Both the position numbers and the translations under genes were made by a program. Positions 13,821 through 22,700 of a stretch of 32,653 bases of DNA are shown piece by piece; position 1 is the first letter of the stretch; every line of letters starts with the position of its first letter. The stretch comes from Chryseobacterium gleum (GTDB lineage Bacteria; Bacteroidota; Bacteroidia; Flavobacteriales_F; PHOS-HE28). The notes under the pieces are model-generated. The model was not told where the DNA came from, searched no databases, and saw only the letters and a program-made list of their open reading frames with translations. The DNA lies in contig CAMCAZ010000040.1 of assembly GCA_945872795.1 (NCBI GenBank), forward strand, positions 1 to 32,653. Reading direction: 5' to 3'.

Positions 13821-14819
13821 ATGCCTCGCACACCGCTACCAGCGCTCATCGCTTTCTGCACCACGCTTGTGGCATGTGCGCAACCCGACGCCGTTGGAAC
13901 CAAGCGGACCGACCCGCTCTTGTGTGACACCGTGACCGGTGCGTGTACCGTACCGGGCCATGGTGCCGAAGGCCATGGGGATGCACACGCCGCTCTCCCG
14001 CATGCGGAGAAGCCCATCACCTTGCTCTACTTCACTGATCCCATCTGCAGCAGCTGTTGGGGCACCGAGCCACAGTTGCGCCGGTTGAAGATGGAGTACG
14101 GCGATGCCATCGATATCCAGTACCACATGGGTGGCTTGTTGCCCTCGTGGGAGGTGTACAACAGCGGCGGCATCAGCAAGCCCAGCGATGTGGCCGGGCA
14201 TTGGGATGAAGTGAGCCCGCACTACCGCATGCCCATCATCGGCGATGTGTGGTTGGAGGATCCGCTACCCAGCAGCTACCCACCGAGCATCGCCTTCAAA
14301 GCCGCCGAGCTGCAGGACCACACGAAGGCACTGGTCTTCCTGCGTCGGATGCGCGAGCAGGTGTTGGTGGAGAAGAAGAACATCACGAAGTGGCCGGTGA
14401 TCGCGGAAGCGGCCACCTTCGCGCAGCTGGATACTGCCCGTTTGCACACGGACTTCACCGGTGCCGCGAACGCATTGTTCCAAGCGGATCTCACCCTAGC
14501 GCGTTCGCTCGGTGTACGCGGCTTCCCCACGTTCATCTTCAGCAACGCGGCGGGCGAGCGCCAGGTGGTGTACGGCGCACGTCCCTATGCCCAATTCGAG
14601 GCGGCGGTGAAACAACTTCTGCCAAGCGCAACCCACAACACACGGCCGAGCGCGCTGCCGGAGCTTTTCGCGCTGCATCATTCATGGTGCGCAGAAGAAG
14701 TGGCGGTGATGTTGGGCCTCACGCACGAAGCCGCTTTGGCAATGCTGAGGGCGGCCGAAGGCAGGGGTGAGCTGAGCGGGGTACACACGCGGAACGGGAG
14801 CGTGTGGCGGCAGAAGTAG
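13821..14819 (+). CDS. DsbA/SpxH-family thioredoxin-fold lipoprotein
   Basis: A 332-residue protein. The N-terminus (LIAFCTTLVACAQ) gives a lipobox-like LVAC with Cys at residue 19, then a linker rich in Cys, His and Gly (LLCDTVTGACTVPGHGAEGHG). The thioredoxin-like domain (~66-275) has the redox motif Cys76-Ser-Ser-Cys79 in YFTDPICSSCWGTEPQLRRL, resembling the DsbA/FrnE and YjbH/SpxH branch (CW..EP). The cis-Pro loop is GVRGFPTFIF. A helical tail with a possible winged-helix look follows (EVAVMLGLTHEAALAMLRAAE). Likely a periplasmic thiol oxidoreductase; if the lipobox is real it cannot act as a cytoplasmic ClpXP adaptor. It ends 3 nt from the convergent asnS. Confidence 0.78.
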   Translation: MPRTPLPALIAFCTTLVACAQPDAVGTKRTDPLLCDTVTGACTVPGHGAEGHGDAHAALPHAEKPITLLYFTDPICSSCWGTEPQLRRLKMEYGDAIDIQYHMGGLLPSWEVYNSGGISKPSDVAGHWDEVSPHYRMPIIGDVWLEDPLPSSYPPSIAFKAAELQDHTKALVFLRRMREQVLVEKKNITKWPVIAEAATFAQLDTARLHTDFTGAANALFQADLTLARSLGVRGFPTFIFSNAAGERQVVYGARPYAQFEAAVKQLLPSATHNTRPSALPELFALHHSWCAEEVAVMLGLTHEAALAMLRAAEGRGELSGVHTRNGSVWRQK

Positions 14820-14822
14820 TAC

Positions 14823-16274
14823 TCAGAACTCCGCGCTCTTCGGTGTCCGCGGGAACGGGATCACATCACGGATGTTCCCCATGCCGGTCACGAACAGCAC
14901 GAAGCGCTCCAGGCCCATGCCGAAGCCGGCGTGCGGAACGGTACCGAAACGACGCGTATCCAAGTACCACCAGAGCTCGTCGGCGGGCACGTGCATCTCC
15001 TTCATGCGGGCCTCCAGCACATCCAGGCGTTCCTCCCGCTGGCTGCCACCGATGATCTCGCCGATGCCGGGGAAGAGCACGTCCATGGCGGCTACGGTAG
15101 TGCCTTTCTCGCTGTAGCCAAAGTCGCCGGGCGCGTTGGTGCGCATGTAGAAGGCCTTGATCTTGCCGGGATAGCCCGTGACGATCACCGGCTTCTTGAA
15201 GTGCTTCTCCACCAAGTAGCGCTCGTGCTCGCTCTGCAGGTCGATGCCCCATTCCACGGGGAACTGGAACTGGCCCTTCTGGAAGGGCTTGCTGCGTAGC
15301 AGGATGGTGATGGCATCATCATAGGTGATGCGTTCGAAGGGGTTCTCCAGCACGAAGTTCAGGCGATCGATCAGGCCCATCTCGGCGCGTTGCTCCTTGG
15401 GCTTGGTGGCCTCCTCCTCCTTCAAGCGCGCATCCAGGAATTGCAGGTCGTCCATGCTGTTGCGCAGCACGCGGGCGATGAGGTGCTTGCACAGGCCCTC
15501 GGCCAGGTCCATGTCGCCCTTCAGGTCCATGAAGGCGGCCTCAGGCTCGATCATCCAGAACTCGGCGAGGTGGCGCGCGGTGTTGCTGTTCTCTGCCCGG
15601 AAGGTGGGCCCGAACGTGTAGACCTTGCCCAGGGCCAGTGCAGCCAGTTCGGCCTGCAGCTGGCCGCTCACAGTGAGGCGGCTTTCGGCACCGAAGAAGT
15701 CCTCCTTGAAATCCACTTCGCCGGCCTCGTTCAGCGGTGGCGTCTTCGCGTCCAGGGTGCTCACGCGGAACATCTCTCCCGCGCCCTCCGCATCGCTGGC
15801 GGTGATGATGGGGCTGTGGAAGTAGTTGTAGCCGAGCGAATCGAAATACTCGTGGATGCCGAAGCTCACCTGGTGGCGGATGCGGAAGATGGCGCTGTAG
15901 GTGTTGGTGCGGAAGCGCAGGTGGGCGTTCTCGCGCAGGAACTCCAGGCTGTGCTTCTTGGGCTGGATGGGGTAGGCCTCCGCGTTGCTGTCGCCGATCA
16001 CTTCCACGGCCATCACCTGCAGCTCCACCCGCTGGCCGCTGCCCTTGCTCTCCACGATGGTGCCCGTGCATTTCACCGCCGCGCTGGTGGTGAAACGTGC
16101 GCGGGTGGCGGCATCCACTTGTTCCTGGTCGATGACGCACTGCAGGTTGCGGATGGTGCTGCCGTCGTTGAGGGCGATGAAACGGTCGTTGCGGAAGGTG
16201 CGCACCCAGCCGGCCACGGAGACGGTGGTGTTGGTGAGGGCGCTGTCGTCGAGGACTTGTTTGATGGAGGTCAT
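14823..16274 (-). CDS. asnS: Asparaginyl-tRNA synthetase
   Basis: A 483-residue class IIb aminoacyl-tRNA synthetase that charges tRNA-Asn. The N-terminal OB-fold anticodon-binding domain is at ~10-110 (VSVAGWVRTFRNDRFIALND). Class II motif 2 is FRAENSNTARHLAEFWMIEPE, and motif 3 is GFGMGLERFVLFVTG near the C-terminus. The AsnRS-type Ser/Asn-rich set after FRAE and the C-terminal FPRTP agree with AsnRS rather than AspRS. Length is normal. The ATG at 16274 matches the family N-terminus. A leader of about 60 nt contains a 4-unit 8-bp repeat just before the start codon, which is unlike other genes here. Confidence 0.97.
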   Translation of the reverse strand: MTSIKQVLDDSALTNTTVSVAGWVRTFRNDRFIALNDGSTIRNLQCVIDQEQVDAATRARFTTSAAVKCTGTIVESKGSGQRVELQVMAVEVIGDSNAEAYPIQPKKHSLEFLRENAHLRFRTNTYSAIFRIRHQVSFGIHEYFDSLGYNYFHSPIITASDAEGAGEMFRVSTLDAKTPPLNEAGEVDFKEDFFGAESRLTVSGQLQAELAALALGKVYTFGPTFRAENSNTARHLAEFWMIEPEAAFMDLKGDMDLAEGLCKHLIARVLRNSMDDLQFLDARLKEEEATKPKEQRAEMGLIDRLNFVLENPFERITYDDAITILLRSKPFQKGQFQFPVEWGIDLQSEHERYLVEKHFKKPVIVTGYPGKIKAFYMRTNAPGDFGYSEKGTTVAAMDVLFPGIGEIIGGSQREERLDVLEARMKEMHVPADELWWYLDTRRFGTVPHAGFGMGLERFVLFVTGMGNIRDVIPFPRTPKSAEF

Positions 16275-16277
16275 GGG

Positions 16278-16309
16278 ATCAGAGGATCAGACGGTCAGAG
16301 GATCAGACA
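16278..16309. repeat. Four-unit 8-bp tandem repeat upstream of asnS
   Basis: The units read GATCAGAG, GATCAGAC, GGTCAGAG, GATCAGAC on the plus strand, a 16-bp tandem duplication with one mismatch. It ends 3 nt from the asnS start codon and would form most of the asnS 5' leader. Confidence 0.85.
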
Positions 16310-16340
16310 ATGGAAATGCTGTCGCCGACCGAAGGGGTCG

Positions 16341-16348
16341 CAAAGGAA
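16341..16348 (-). promoter_or_regulatory. Putative -7 box of asnS
   Basis: TTCCTTTG, minus strand, one base from TAnnTTTG, lies 66 nt before the asnS ATG. The repeat tract falls inside the resulting leader. Confidence 0.35.
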
Positions 16349-16424
16349 CGAATGCGGAGACCATGCCGGAAGACCTGTTGCAGCATCGCCGAGAGGACGG
16401 CCGGCAAGGAAATGTGATAAACGG

Positions 16425-16455
16425 TGGAAACAAAATGATGGTCGGAATGTTTCCA
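16425..16455. promoter_or_regulatory. Candidate TetR operator (8-bp inverted repeat)
   Basis: TGGAAACA (16425-16432) and TGTTTCCA (16448-16455) are perfect reverse complements 15 bp apart. The right arm overlaps the expected -33 region of the TACCTTTG promoter at 16472. Position and symmetry fit an operator for the TetR-family regulator encoded just downstream. Confidence 0.55.
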
Positions 16456-16471
16456 TTGTGTTCAGTCGCCC

Positions 16472-16479
16472 TACCTTTG
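16472..16479 (+). promoter_or_regulatory. Promoter -7 box of the efflux operon
   Basis: TACCTTTG is an exact TAnnTTTG match. A TTT at 16450-16452 sits 19 bp upstream as a possible weak -33 element. The leader to the TetR ATG would be about 40 nt. Confidence 0.65.
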
Positions 16480-16525
16480 CGGCCCCGAACGCCCGAATAA
16501 AGCACGAACGGACCCAAGAACGACC

Positions 16526-17170
16526 ATGGAAGAGCGCGAACAGCAGATCATCGCCGAGGCAGGCAAGGTCTTCATGCGCCTGGGCATCCGCAGCGTGAAC
16601 ATGGACGATGTGGCCCAGCATCTGCGGATCAGCAAGAAGACGCTGTACCAGTACGTGAAGGACAAGAACGAGCTGGTGCAGCGCATCATCCGGCACATCA
16701 CGGACACGCACCGCGAATGCATCCTGGGCATCTGCAAGCAGGGCCACACTGCCATTGATGAGAGCTACGAGATCACGCGCTTCGTGGCCTCGCAGATCGG
16801 GCACATGCATCCCAGCATCCATTTCGACCTGGAGAAGTACCACCCCGAGGCCTGGGACCTGTTGCAGAGCACCTCGCGGGAGGACATCTACCGCTGCGTG
16901 AGCGAGAACATGGCCAAGGGCATCAAGGAAGGCGTGTACCGGGATGACCTGAACATCGACGTGATCGCCCGCATCTACATCTCGCGCTTCGATGTGGCCT
17001 TTGATGGGGAGCTCTTCCCCTCTGACAAGTACCGTTTCGAGGACGTGATCTGGGAGACCTTCCGCTACCACATCCGCGGCATTGCCAGCGACAAGGGCGT
17101 GAAGTACCTGATGAAGAAAGTTGAGAAGGAACGAAACACCGCACCGGCCGGCCCGGTGACCCGCAAATGA
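16526..17170 (+). CDS. TetR/AcrR family transcriptional regulator
   Basis: A 214-residue regulator. The N-terminal TetR DNA-binding domain spans ~5-50: IIAEAGKVFMRLGIRSVNMD, then VAQHLRISKKTLYQYVKDKN as the helix-turn-helix. The remaining helical domain (~55-205) would bind an unknown ligand and dimerise. It opens the efflux operon and overlaps tolC-like by 4 nt (ATGA), so it is co-transcribed with its presumed targets. An 8-bp inverted repeat in the promoter upstream suggests autoregulation. The C-terminus is basic (KKVEKERN...VTRK). The ATG at 16526 fits the family. Confidence 0.93.
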   Translation: MEEREQQIIAEAGKVFMRLGIRSVNMDDVAQHLRISKKTLYQYVKDKNELVQRIIRHITDTHRECILGICKQGHTAIDESYEITRFVASQIGHMHPSIHFDLEKYHPEAWDLLQSTSREDIYRCVSENMAKGIKEGVYRDDLNIDVIARIYISRFDVAFDGELFPSDKYRFEDVIWETFRYHIRGIASDKGVKYLMKKVEKERNTAPAGPVTRK

Positions 17171-18498
17171 GGACGCTATCCCTATTGATGACAGGACTAC
17201 TGCTGATGGGCCTGACGGTCCAGGCGCAGGGACCCGTGAGCCTGACACTGCAACAGGCGGTGGAACTGGCCGCGAAGCAGAGCTACCTGGTGCAGAGCAG
17301 CGAGCTGGAGGCCGAAAAGGCGCGCATGCGCATCAAGGAGGTCATCGCCATCGGTCTGCCCCAGGTCAATGCCTCGGCCGGGTTGATGAACTACATCGAC
17401 GTGCCCACGCAGGTGATCCCGAACTTCTTCGGCGAAGGTCCCGAGTTCATCCAGGCACAGTTCGGCCTGCCATGGAGCGCCAACGGTGGTGTGCAGTTGA
17501 ACCAGCTGATCTTCGATGGCAGCTACATCATCGGCCTGAAGGCAGCGAAGGAAGGTCGCATCATGGCGGATGAGGAGCTGGAGAAGAACGTGAAGGCGGC
17601 GCGCATCCAGGCAGCCAAGTCCTACTACGCGGTGCTGGCGGCCGATGAGGGCGCACGCCTGCTGAGCGAGACCGTGCCCGTGCTGGAGCGCAGCCTGCGC
17701 GAGAGCGAGGTGATGTTGGCGAACGGCTTTGCGGAAGGCACCGATGTGGACCGCCTGCGCATCGAGGTGGCGAACGTCCTGGACCAGCGGCTGGTCTTCC
17801 AGCGCCAGGCCGAACTGGCCCGCAACTTCCTGCGCTTCGTGCTGGGCCTGCCGATGGCCACGCCCATCACGCTCACGGACGAGCTGCAGACCCTGATCAA
17901 CGACCCGGCGGAGGTGGCCCTGGCGGAAGAGCCCTTCAACCGCGAGGCGCATATCGAGCAGCGCATCGCCAACACCTATGTGCGGGCCAGCACCCTGGAA
18001 CTGAGCAATGCCAAGGCGGCCTACCTGCCCAACCTGGGCGGTTACTTCAGCTACCAGCAACAGTGGAATGCCAACACCTTCGAACCCATCGACGGCCCCA
18101 TTCCCTGGTTCCCGGCCACACTGTGGGGCGTGCAGTTGAACGTGCCCATCTTCAGCAGCGGTATGCGCTCCAGCAAGGTTTCGCAACAACGACTGGCGCT
18201 GAAGCAGGCGGAGGTGAACCTGGCCCAGACCACTGAGCGCCTGGAGCTGGAACACGCCCAACGGCGCTTTGATGTGATCACCGCACAGGACCTGTACCGC
18301 AACGAGACCCAGCGACTGGAGCTCTCCCGCCGGGTCTTCGAACGCACCAGCGTGAAGTTCACCGAAGGCGTCTCCTCCAGCTTCGAGCTGACCCAGGAAC
18401 AGAACCAGTTCCTCAGCGCCCAGCAGAGCTACATCCAGCGTCTGGTTGACCTGGTGAACGCCCGCGCCGAACTGCGCAAAGCCCTTGACCGTTTCTGA
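17167..18498 (+). CDS. TolC-family outer-membrane efflux channel
   Basis: A 443-residue protein with a signal peptide (MRTLSLLMTGLLLMGLTVQAQ) and two outer-membrane efflux protein repeats (PF02321). The first starts LTLQQAVELAAKQSYLVQ and continues into long amphipathic helices (~30-215). The second starts near residue 235 and ends with VSSSFELTQEQNQFLSAQQSYIQRLVDLVNARAELRKAL, a typical TolC end. It forms the trimeric outer-membrane exit duct of a tripartite pump. The ATG overlaps the TetR stop (ATGA). The adaptor gene follows after 20 nt. Confidence 0.94.
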   Translation: MRTLSLLMTGLLLMGLTVQAQGPVSLTLQQAVELAAKQSYLVQSSELEAEKARMRIKEVIAIGLPQVNASAGLMNYIDVPTQVIPNFFGEGPEFIQAQFGLPWSANGGVQLNQLIFDGSYIIGLKAAKEGRIMADEELEKNVKAARIQAAKSYYAVLAADEGARLLSETVPVLERSLRESEVMLANGFAEGTDVDRLRIEVANVLDQRLVFQRQAELARNFLRFVLGLPMATPITLTDELQTLINDPAEVALAEEPFNREAHIEQRIANTYVRASTLELSNAKAAYLPNLGGYFSYQQQWNANTFEPIDGPIPWFPATLWGVQLNVPIFSSGMRSSKVSQQRLALKQAEVNLAQTTERLELEHAQRRFDVITAQDLYRNETQRLELSRRVFERTSVKFTEGVSSSFELTQEQNQFLSAQQSYIQRLVDLVNARAELRKALDRF

Positions 18499-18518
18499 AC
18501 GTCGCATACCGAACCGTA

Positions 18519-19664
18519 ATGAAGAACACCTTCCTTTTCCTGCTCGCCGCTGCAATGATCGCCGCCTGCGGAGTGACCGACACATCCGACCTGGGCAGGA
18601 AGCGCCAGGAGCTGGACAGCCTGAAAGCCGCCTACAAGGAGCTGGGCGAGAAGATCAAGGCGGCCGACCAGTGGATCGCCGACCATGATACCACGGTGAA
18701 GAAGAACCTTCCCGCAGTGACCACCTTGGTGTTGGCGCCCACGCGCTTTGAGCACTTTGTGCAGGCGCACGGCCATGTGAAGGCCGACAAGAGCGCGGAG
18801 CTCTACAGCATGGGCGGTCGTGTGCGCCGCGTCCTGGTGAAGGAGGGCGACCGCGTGCGGAAGGGTGATCTGCTCGTGGACCTGGACAACGACGCCATCG
18901 AAAAACAGGTGGCCCAGGCCGAGGCCGGCTACGACCTGGCGAACGAGGTCTTCCAGAGACAGGAGCGCTTGTGGAAGGAGCAGGTGGGCAGTGAGGTGCA
19001 ATACCTCCAGGCCAAGAGCAACAAGGAGCAGGCGGAGGCCGCCGTGGCCGCAATACGGGAGCAGTATCGCATGAGCCGTATCACCGCGCCCTTCGACGGT
19101 ACCGTGGATGAGATCATGGTGAGCGTGGGCGAGATGACCGCCCCGCAGTTCCCCGTGGCCCGGGTGGTGGACCTCACCGGGGCAAGCATGGAGGCCGATG
19201 TGCCCGAGAGCTACCTGCAACGCGTGAAAGTGGGTGATCCCGTATTGGTGGAGTTCCCCTCCCTCGGCGACTCCGTCAACGCCACCCTGGCCAACGTGAG
19301 CCGCTTCATCGATCCCGCGAACCGCACCTTCAAGGTGACCCTGCGCGTGCCGAACGGCGAGACCTACGTGCGCCCCAACCTGCTGAGCGTGGTGCACATC
19401 CGTGACATGGTGCAGGACAGTGCGATCGTGGTGCCCAGCCGCTGCATCCAGGAGGATGTGGAGGGCCGCAGCTATGTGTTCGCGCTCGACACCGACGCGG
19501 AGAAGCGCCCCATCACCCGCAAGGTGCTGGTGAAGCGTGTGATGGACTACAAGAGCAGCACCCTGCTTGCACCGGGGATGGGTCTCACCGGCACCGAGAC
19601 CCTGATCGATGAAGGCGCCAAGAGCGTGGGCGACAAGCAACAGGTGAAGGTGACGACCCTTTGA
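18519..19664 (+). CDS. RND efflux periplasmic adaptor (lipoprotein)
   Basis: A 381-residue membrane-fusion protein. A lipobox signal (FLLAAAMIAAC, Cys17) anchors it to a membrane. A short coiled coil lies at ~25-60 (RKRQELDSLKAAYKELGEKI). The lipoyl/barrel-sandwich half is at ~80-125 (VRRVLVKEGDRVRKGDLLVDLDND), followed by a short hairpin with QERLWKEQVGSEVQYLQAKS. The second lipoyl half is SRITAPFDGTVDEIMVSVGE, followed by beta-barrel and membrane-proximal domains. It bridges the RND pump and the TolC-like duct. The short helical hairpin is typical of RND rather than ABC adaptors. Confidence 0.93.
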   Translation: MKNTFLFLLAAAMIAACGVTDTSDLGRKRQELDSLKAAYKELGEKIKAADQWIADHDTTVKKNLPAVTTLVLAPTRFEHFVQAHGHVKADKSAELYSMGGRVRRVLVKEGDRVRKGDLLVDLDNDAIEKQVAQAEAGYDLANEVFQRQERLWKEQVGSEVQYLQAKSNKEQAEAAVAAIREQYRMSRITAPFDGTVDEIMVSVGEMTAPQFPVARVVDLTGASMEADVPESYLQRVKVGDPVLVEFPSLGDSVNATLANVSRFIDPANRTFKVTLRVPNGETYVRPNLLSVVHIRDMVQDSAIVVPSRCIQEDVEGRSYVFALDTDAEKRPITRKVLVKRVMDYKSSTLLAPGMGLTGTETLIDEGAKSVGDKQQVKVTTL

Positions 19665-19699
19665 TCAAACCGGAACCGGCGACCGACCGCACATGTACC

Positions 19700-19718
19700 G
19701 TCGACCCCCTGGGTCGAC
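19700..19718. repeat. GTCGACCC palindrome
   Basis: GTCGACCC and GGGTCGAC are separated by 3 nt (CCT), in the 95-nt gap between adaptor and pump genes. A near copy lies at 31292-31311, also upstream of a transporter permease gene. It could be a dispersed REP-like element or a hairpin that tunes expression within the operon. Confidence 0.6.
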
Positions 19719-19759
19719 CCATGCCGGATCGGAAACCGGACCCCGACAACAGCTAGGCA

Positions 19760-22700
19760 ATGGACCACAGCAACATCGAGAACGAAGCCTACGGTGAAGG
19801 GCAGGGCAGGCAGTTCGCCATCACCAGCTGGGCGGTGAAGAACCGGACCACCGTGATGGTGATCAGCATCCTGATCGCCGTATTCGGGATGTACTCCTAT
19901 TCGGCCATGCCGAAGGAGAGCTTCCCCGAGGTGGTGACCCCGGAGATCTACGTGGCCGTGCCATACAACAGCAGCTCGGTGGTCGACATCGAGAAGCTGA
20001 TCACGAAGCCTTTGGAGAAGGAGATCAACACCATCACTGGTGTCGACGAGATCAACAGCACCAGCGTTCCGAACTTCAGCACCATCCAGGTGAAGTTCAA
20101 CTATAACGTAACGCCCACCGAGGCGCTGCGCAAGGTGAAGGACGCTGTGGACAAGGCGAAGAGCGACGCCAACTTCCCCAAGGACCTGCCCGCTGAACCG
20201 AGCATCTTCGAGATGAACTTCTCCGAGATGATCCCGGTGATGAACATCAACCTGAGCGGGGACTACAGCATCGACCAGCTGCACCACTACGGCAAGATCC
20301 TGGAGGACCGCATCGAGAGCCTGCCGGAGATCAACAAGGTGGACATCCGCGGGGTGCCCGAGAAGGAGGTGAAGGTGAGCATCGACCTCAACAAGATGGA
20401 GGCCCTGCAGCTCAACTTCGGTGATGTGGCCATGGCACTGCAGATGGAGAACCTCACCATGAGCGGGGGCGAGGTGCTCACCGACGGCATGCGTCGTGCC
20501 GTGCGTGTGGTGGGTGAGTTCGCCGATATGGAGATGATCCGCGATATCGTGGTGAAGAACGAGTTCCAGAAGGAGGTGCGCCTGCGCGACATCGCCAGCG
20601 TGGAGTTCGATTACAAGGAGGCGGACAGCTATGCCCGCGAATACGGCAACCCGGTGGTGATGCTCGACGTGATCAAGCGTGCCGGCGAGAACCTCATCAT
20701 TGCCAGCGACAAGATCAACGCCATCTTGAAGGAGACCCGCGGCACCGTGATCCCCGAGGATGTCACCATCACCATCACCGGCGACCAGAGCGAGGACACC
20801 CGCGTGCAGGTGGACGAGCTCTTCAACCACATCATCTTCGGGGTGATCCTGGTCGTGGGCACGTTGCTCTTCTTCCTCGGTCTGCGCAACGCCCTCTTCG
20901 TGGGTCTGGCCATCCCGATGTCCATGTTCATCTCTTTCATCGTGCTCAACGCGTTCGGGGTGACCTTGAACATCATGGTGCTCTTCTCACTGATCCTGGC
21001 GCTCGGTCGCCTGGTGGACGATGGCATCGTGATCGTGGAGAACATTTATCGCCACATGAGCAACGGAGAGCCCGCCATGAGCGCGACCCGCAAGGCCGTG
21101 GGCGAGGTCACTCTGCCTATCGTGGCCGCCACCACGGCGACGGTGATGGTCTTCGTGCCGCTGCTGTTCTGGCCCGGCATGATGGGGCAGTTCATGAAAT
21201 GGATGCCCATCACCTTCATGGTGGCCCTGAGTGCATCGCTCTTCGTGGCCCTGGTGGTGAACCCCGCCCTCAGCACGCAGTTCATGAAGGTGGAGCGCGA
21301 GAACCCGAACGCGAAGAAGGTGTATCGCCTCGTCGGCATCTTCATGGTGGTCGGAACCCTGTTCGCTGTGCTGGGTGTATCCTTCCAACAGCCCTTGATC
21401 ACTGGGCTGGGAACGTTCAGTATCCTCGCCGGAATACTGGGAATACTCAACCTGAAGGTGGCCGTCCCCGGCACGCGCTGGTTCCAGGACGTGTTCCTGC
21501 CGCGTCTTGAGACGCGCTATGAAGGCTTCCTGCGCTACGCGCTGGACAAGCACCACCCACGCACCTTCCTTTTCGGCACCTTCGGGTTGCTGGTGCTGGC
21601 CATCGTGCTGCTGATCGTGGTGCCCCCGAAGGTGGAGTTCTTCCCCGTGAACGAACCGAAGTACGTGAACGTGTTCATCGAGGCGCCCATCGGTACTGAC
21701 ATCGACAAGACGGACAAGATCACGCGTCGACTGGAAGAACAGGTGAAGACGATCGTCAACGTGCCACCCTACATCGAGGTGGTCGAGGCGAAGCAGCCCG
21801 ATGGCACGGTGAAGCGCGATACGGTGAACTGGCTGGTCAACTCCATGATCACCCAGGTGGGCAACGGCACCAGTGATCCCGCTCAGGGCGTGAGCTTGGC
21901 GAACACTCCGAACAAGGCGCGCATCCAGCTCAACTTTGTGAAGTTCGCCGAGCGCCGCGGGCTGAAGACGAACGACGTGCTGCTGAAGTTGCAGAGCGAG
22001 CTGCAGGGCTACCCCGGTGTGATCGTGAGCGTGGACAAGGACGCTGCAGGTCCGCCCAGCGGGAAGCCGATCAACATCGAGCTCACCGGTGAGGAGATCG
22101 GTCCACTGCTGGCCGAGGCGGATTCCTTGAAGTCCTTCCTGGATAGCAAGAACGTGCCAGGTGTGGAGGCCTTGCGCATCGACATCGACCGGGCGAAACC
22201 CGAGATGCCCATCATCATCGACCGTGCCAAGGCCCGACTTCTGAACGTGAGCACCTACGCCGTGGCCGACGCCATCCGCACAGCGCTCTTCGGCAAGGAG
22301 GTGAGCACCTTCCGCATCGAGGGCGACGACGATGATTACAAGATCATGGTGCGTCTGCAGGACGACCAGCGTTACGACGTGGGCACCATCATGAACATGA
22401 ACATCACCTTCCGCGACATGCTCAACGGGCAGATCCGGCAGGTGCCCATCAGCGCCGTGGCGAAGGAGGAACTGAGCAGTACCTTCAGCGCCATCAAGCG
22501 CACCGACCTGAAGCGTGTGGTGACCGTGAGCAGCAACGTGATCGCCGGCTACAACGCCAACGAGGTGATCGCCGAGATGAAGGAGGCGCTCACGGGTTAC
22601 GAAAAGGACGAGCGTTTCGGCATGGCCTTCACGGGGCAGCAGGAGGACCAGATGAAGGAGATGGCCTTCCTGGGCAAGGCCTTCCTGATCGCCATCTTCA

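Noticed and set aside
16278-16309. CRISPR-like repeats before asnS
   Set aside because: The units are 8 bp with no spacers and no cas genes are near; it is a simple tandem repeat.
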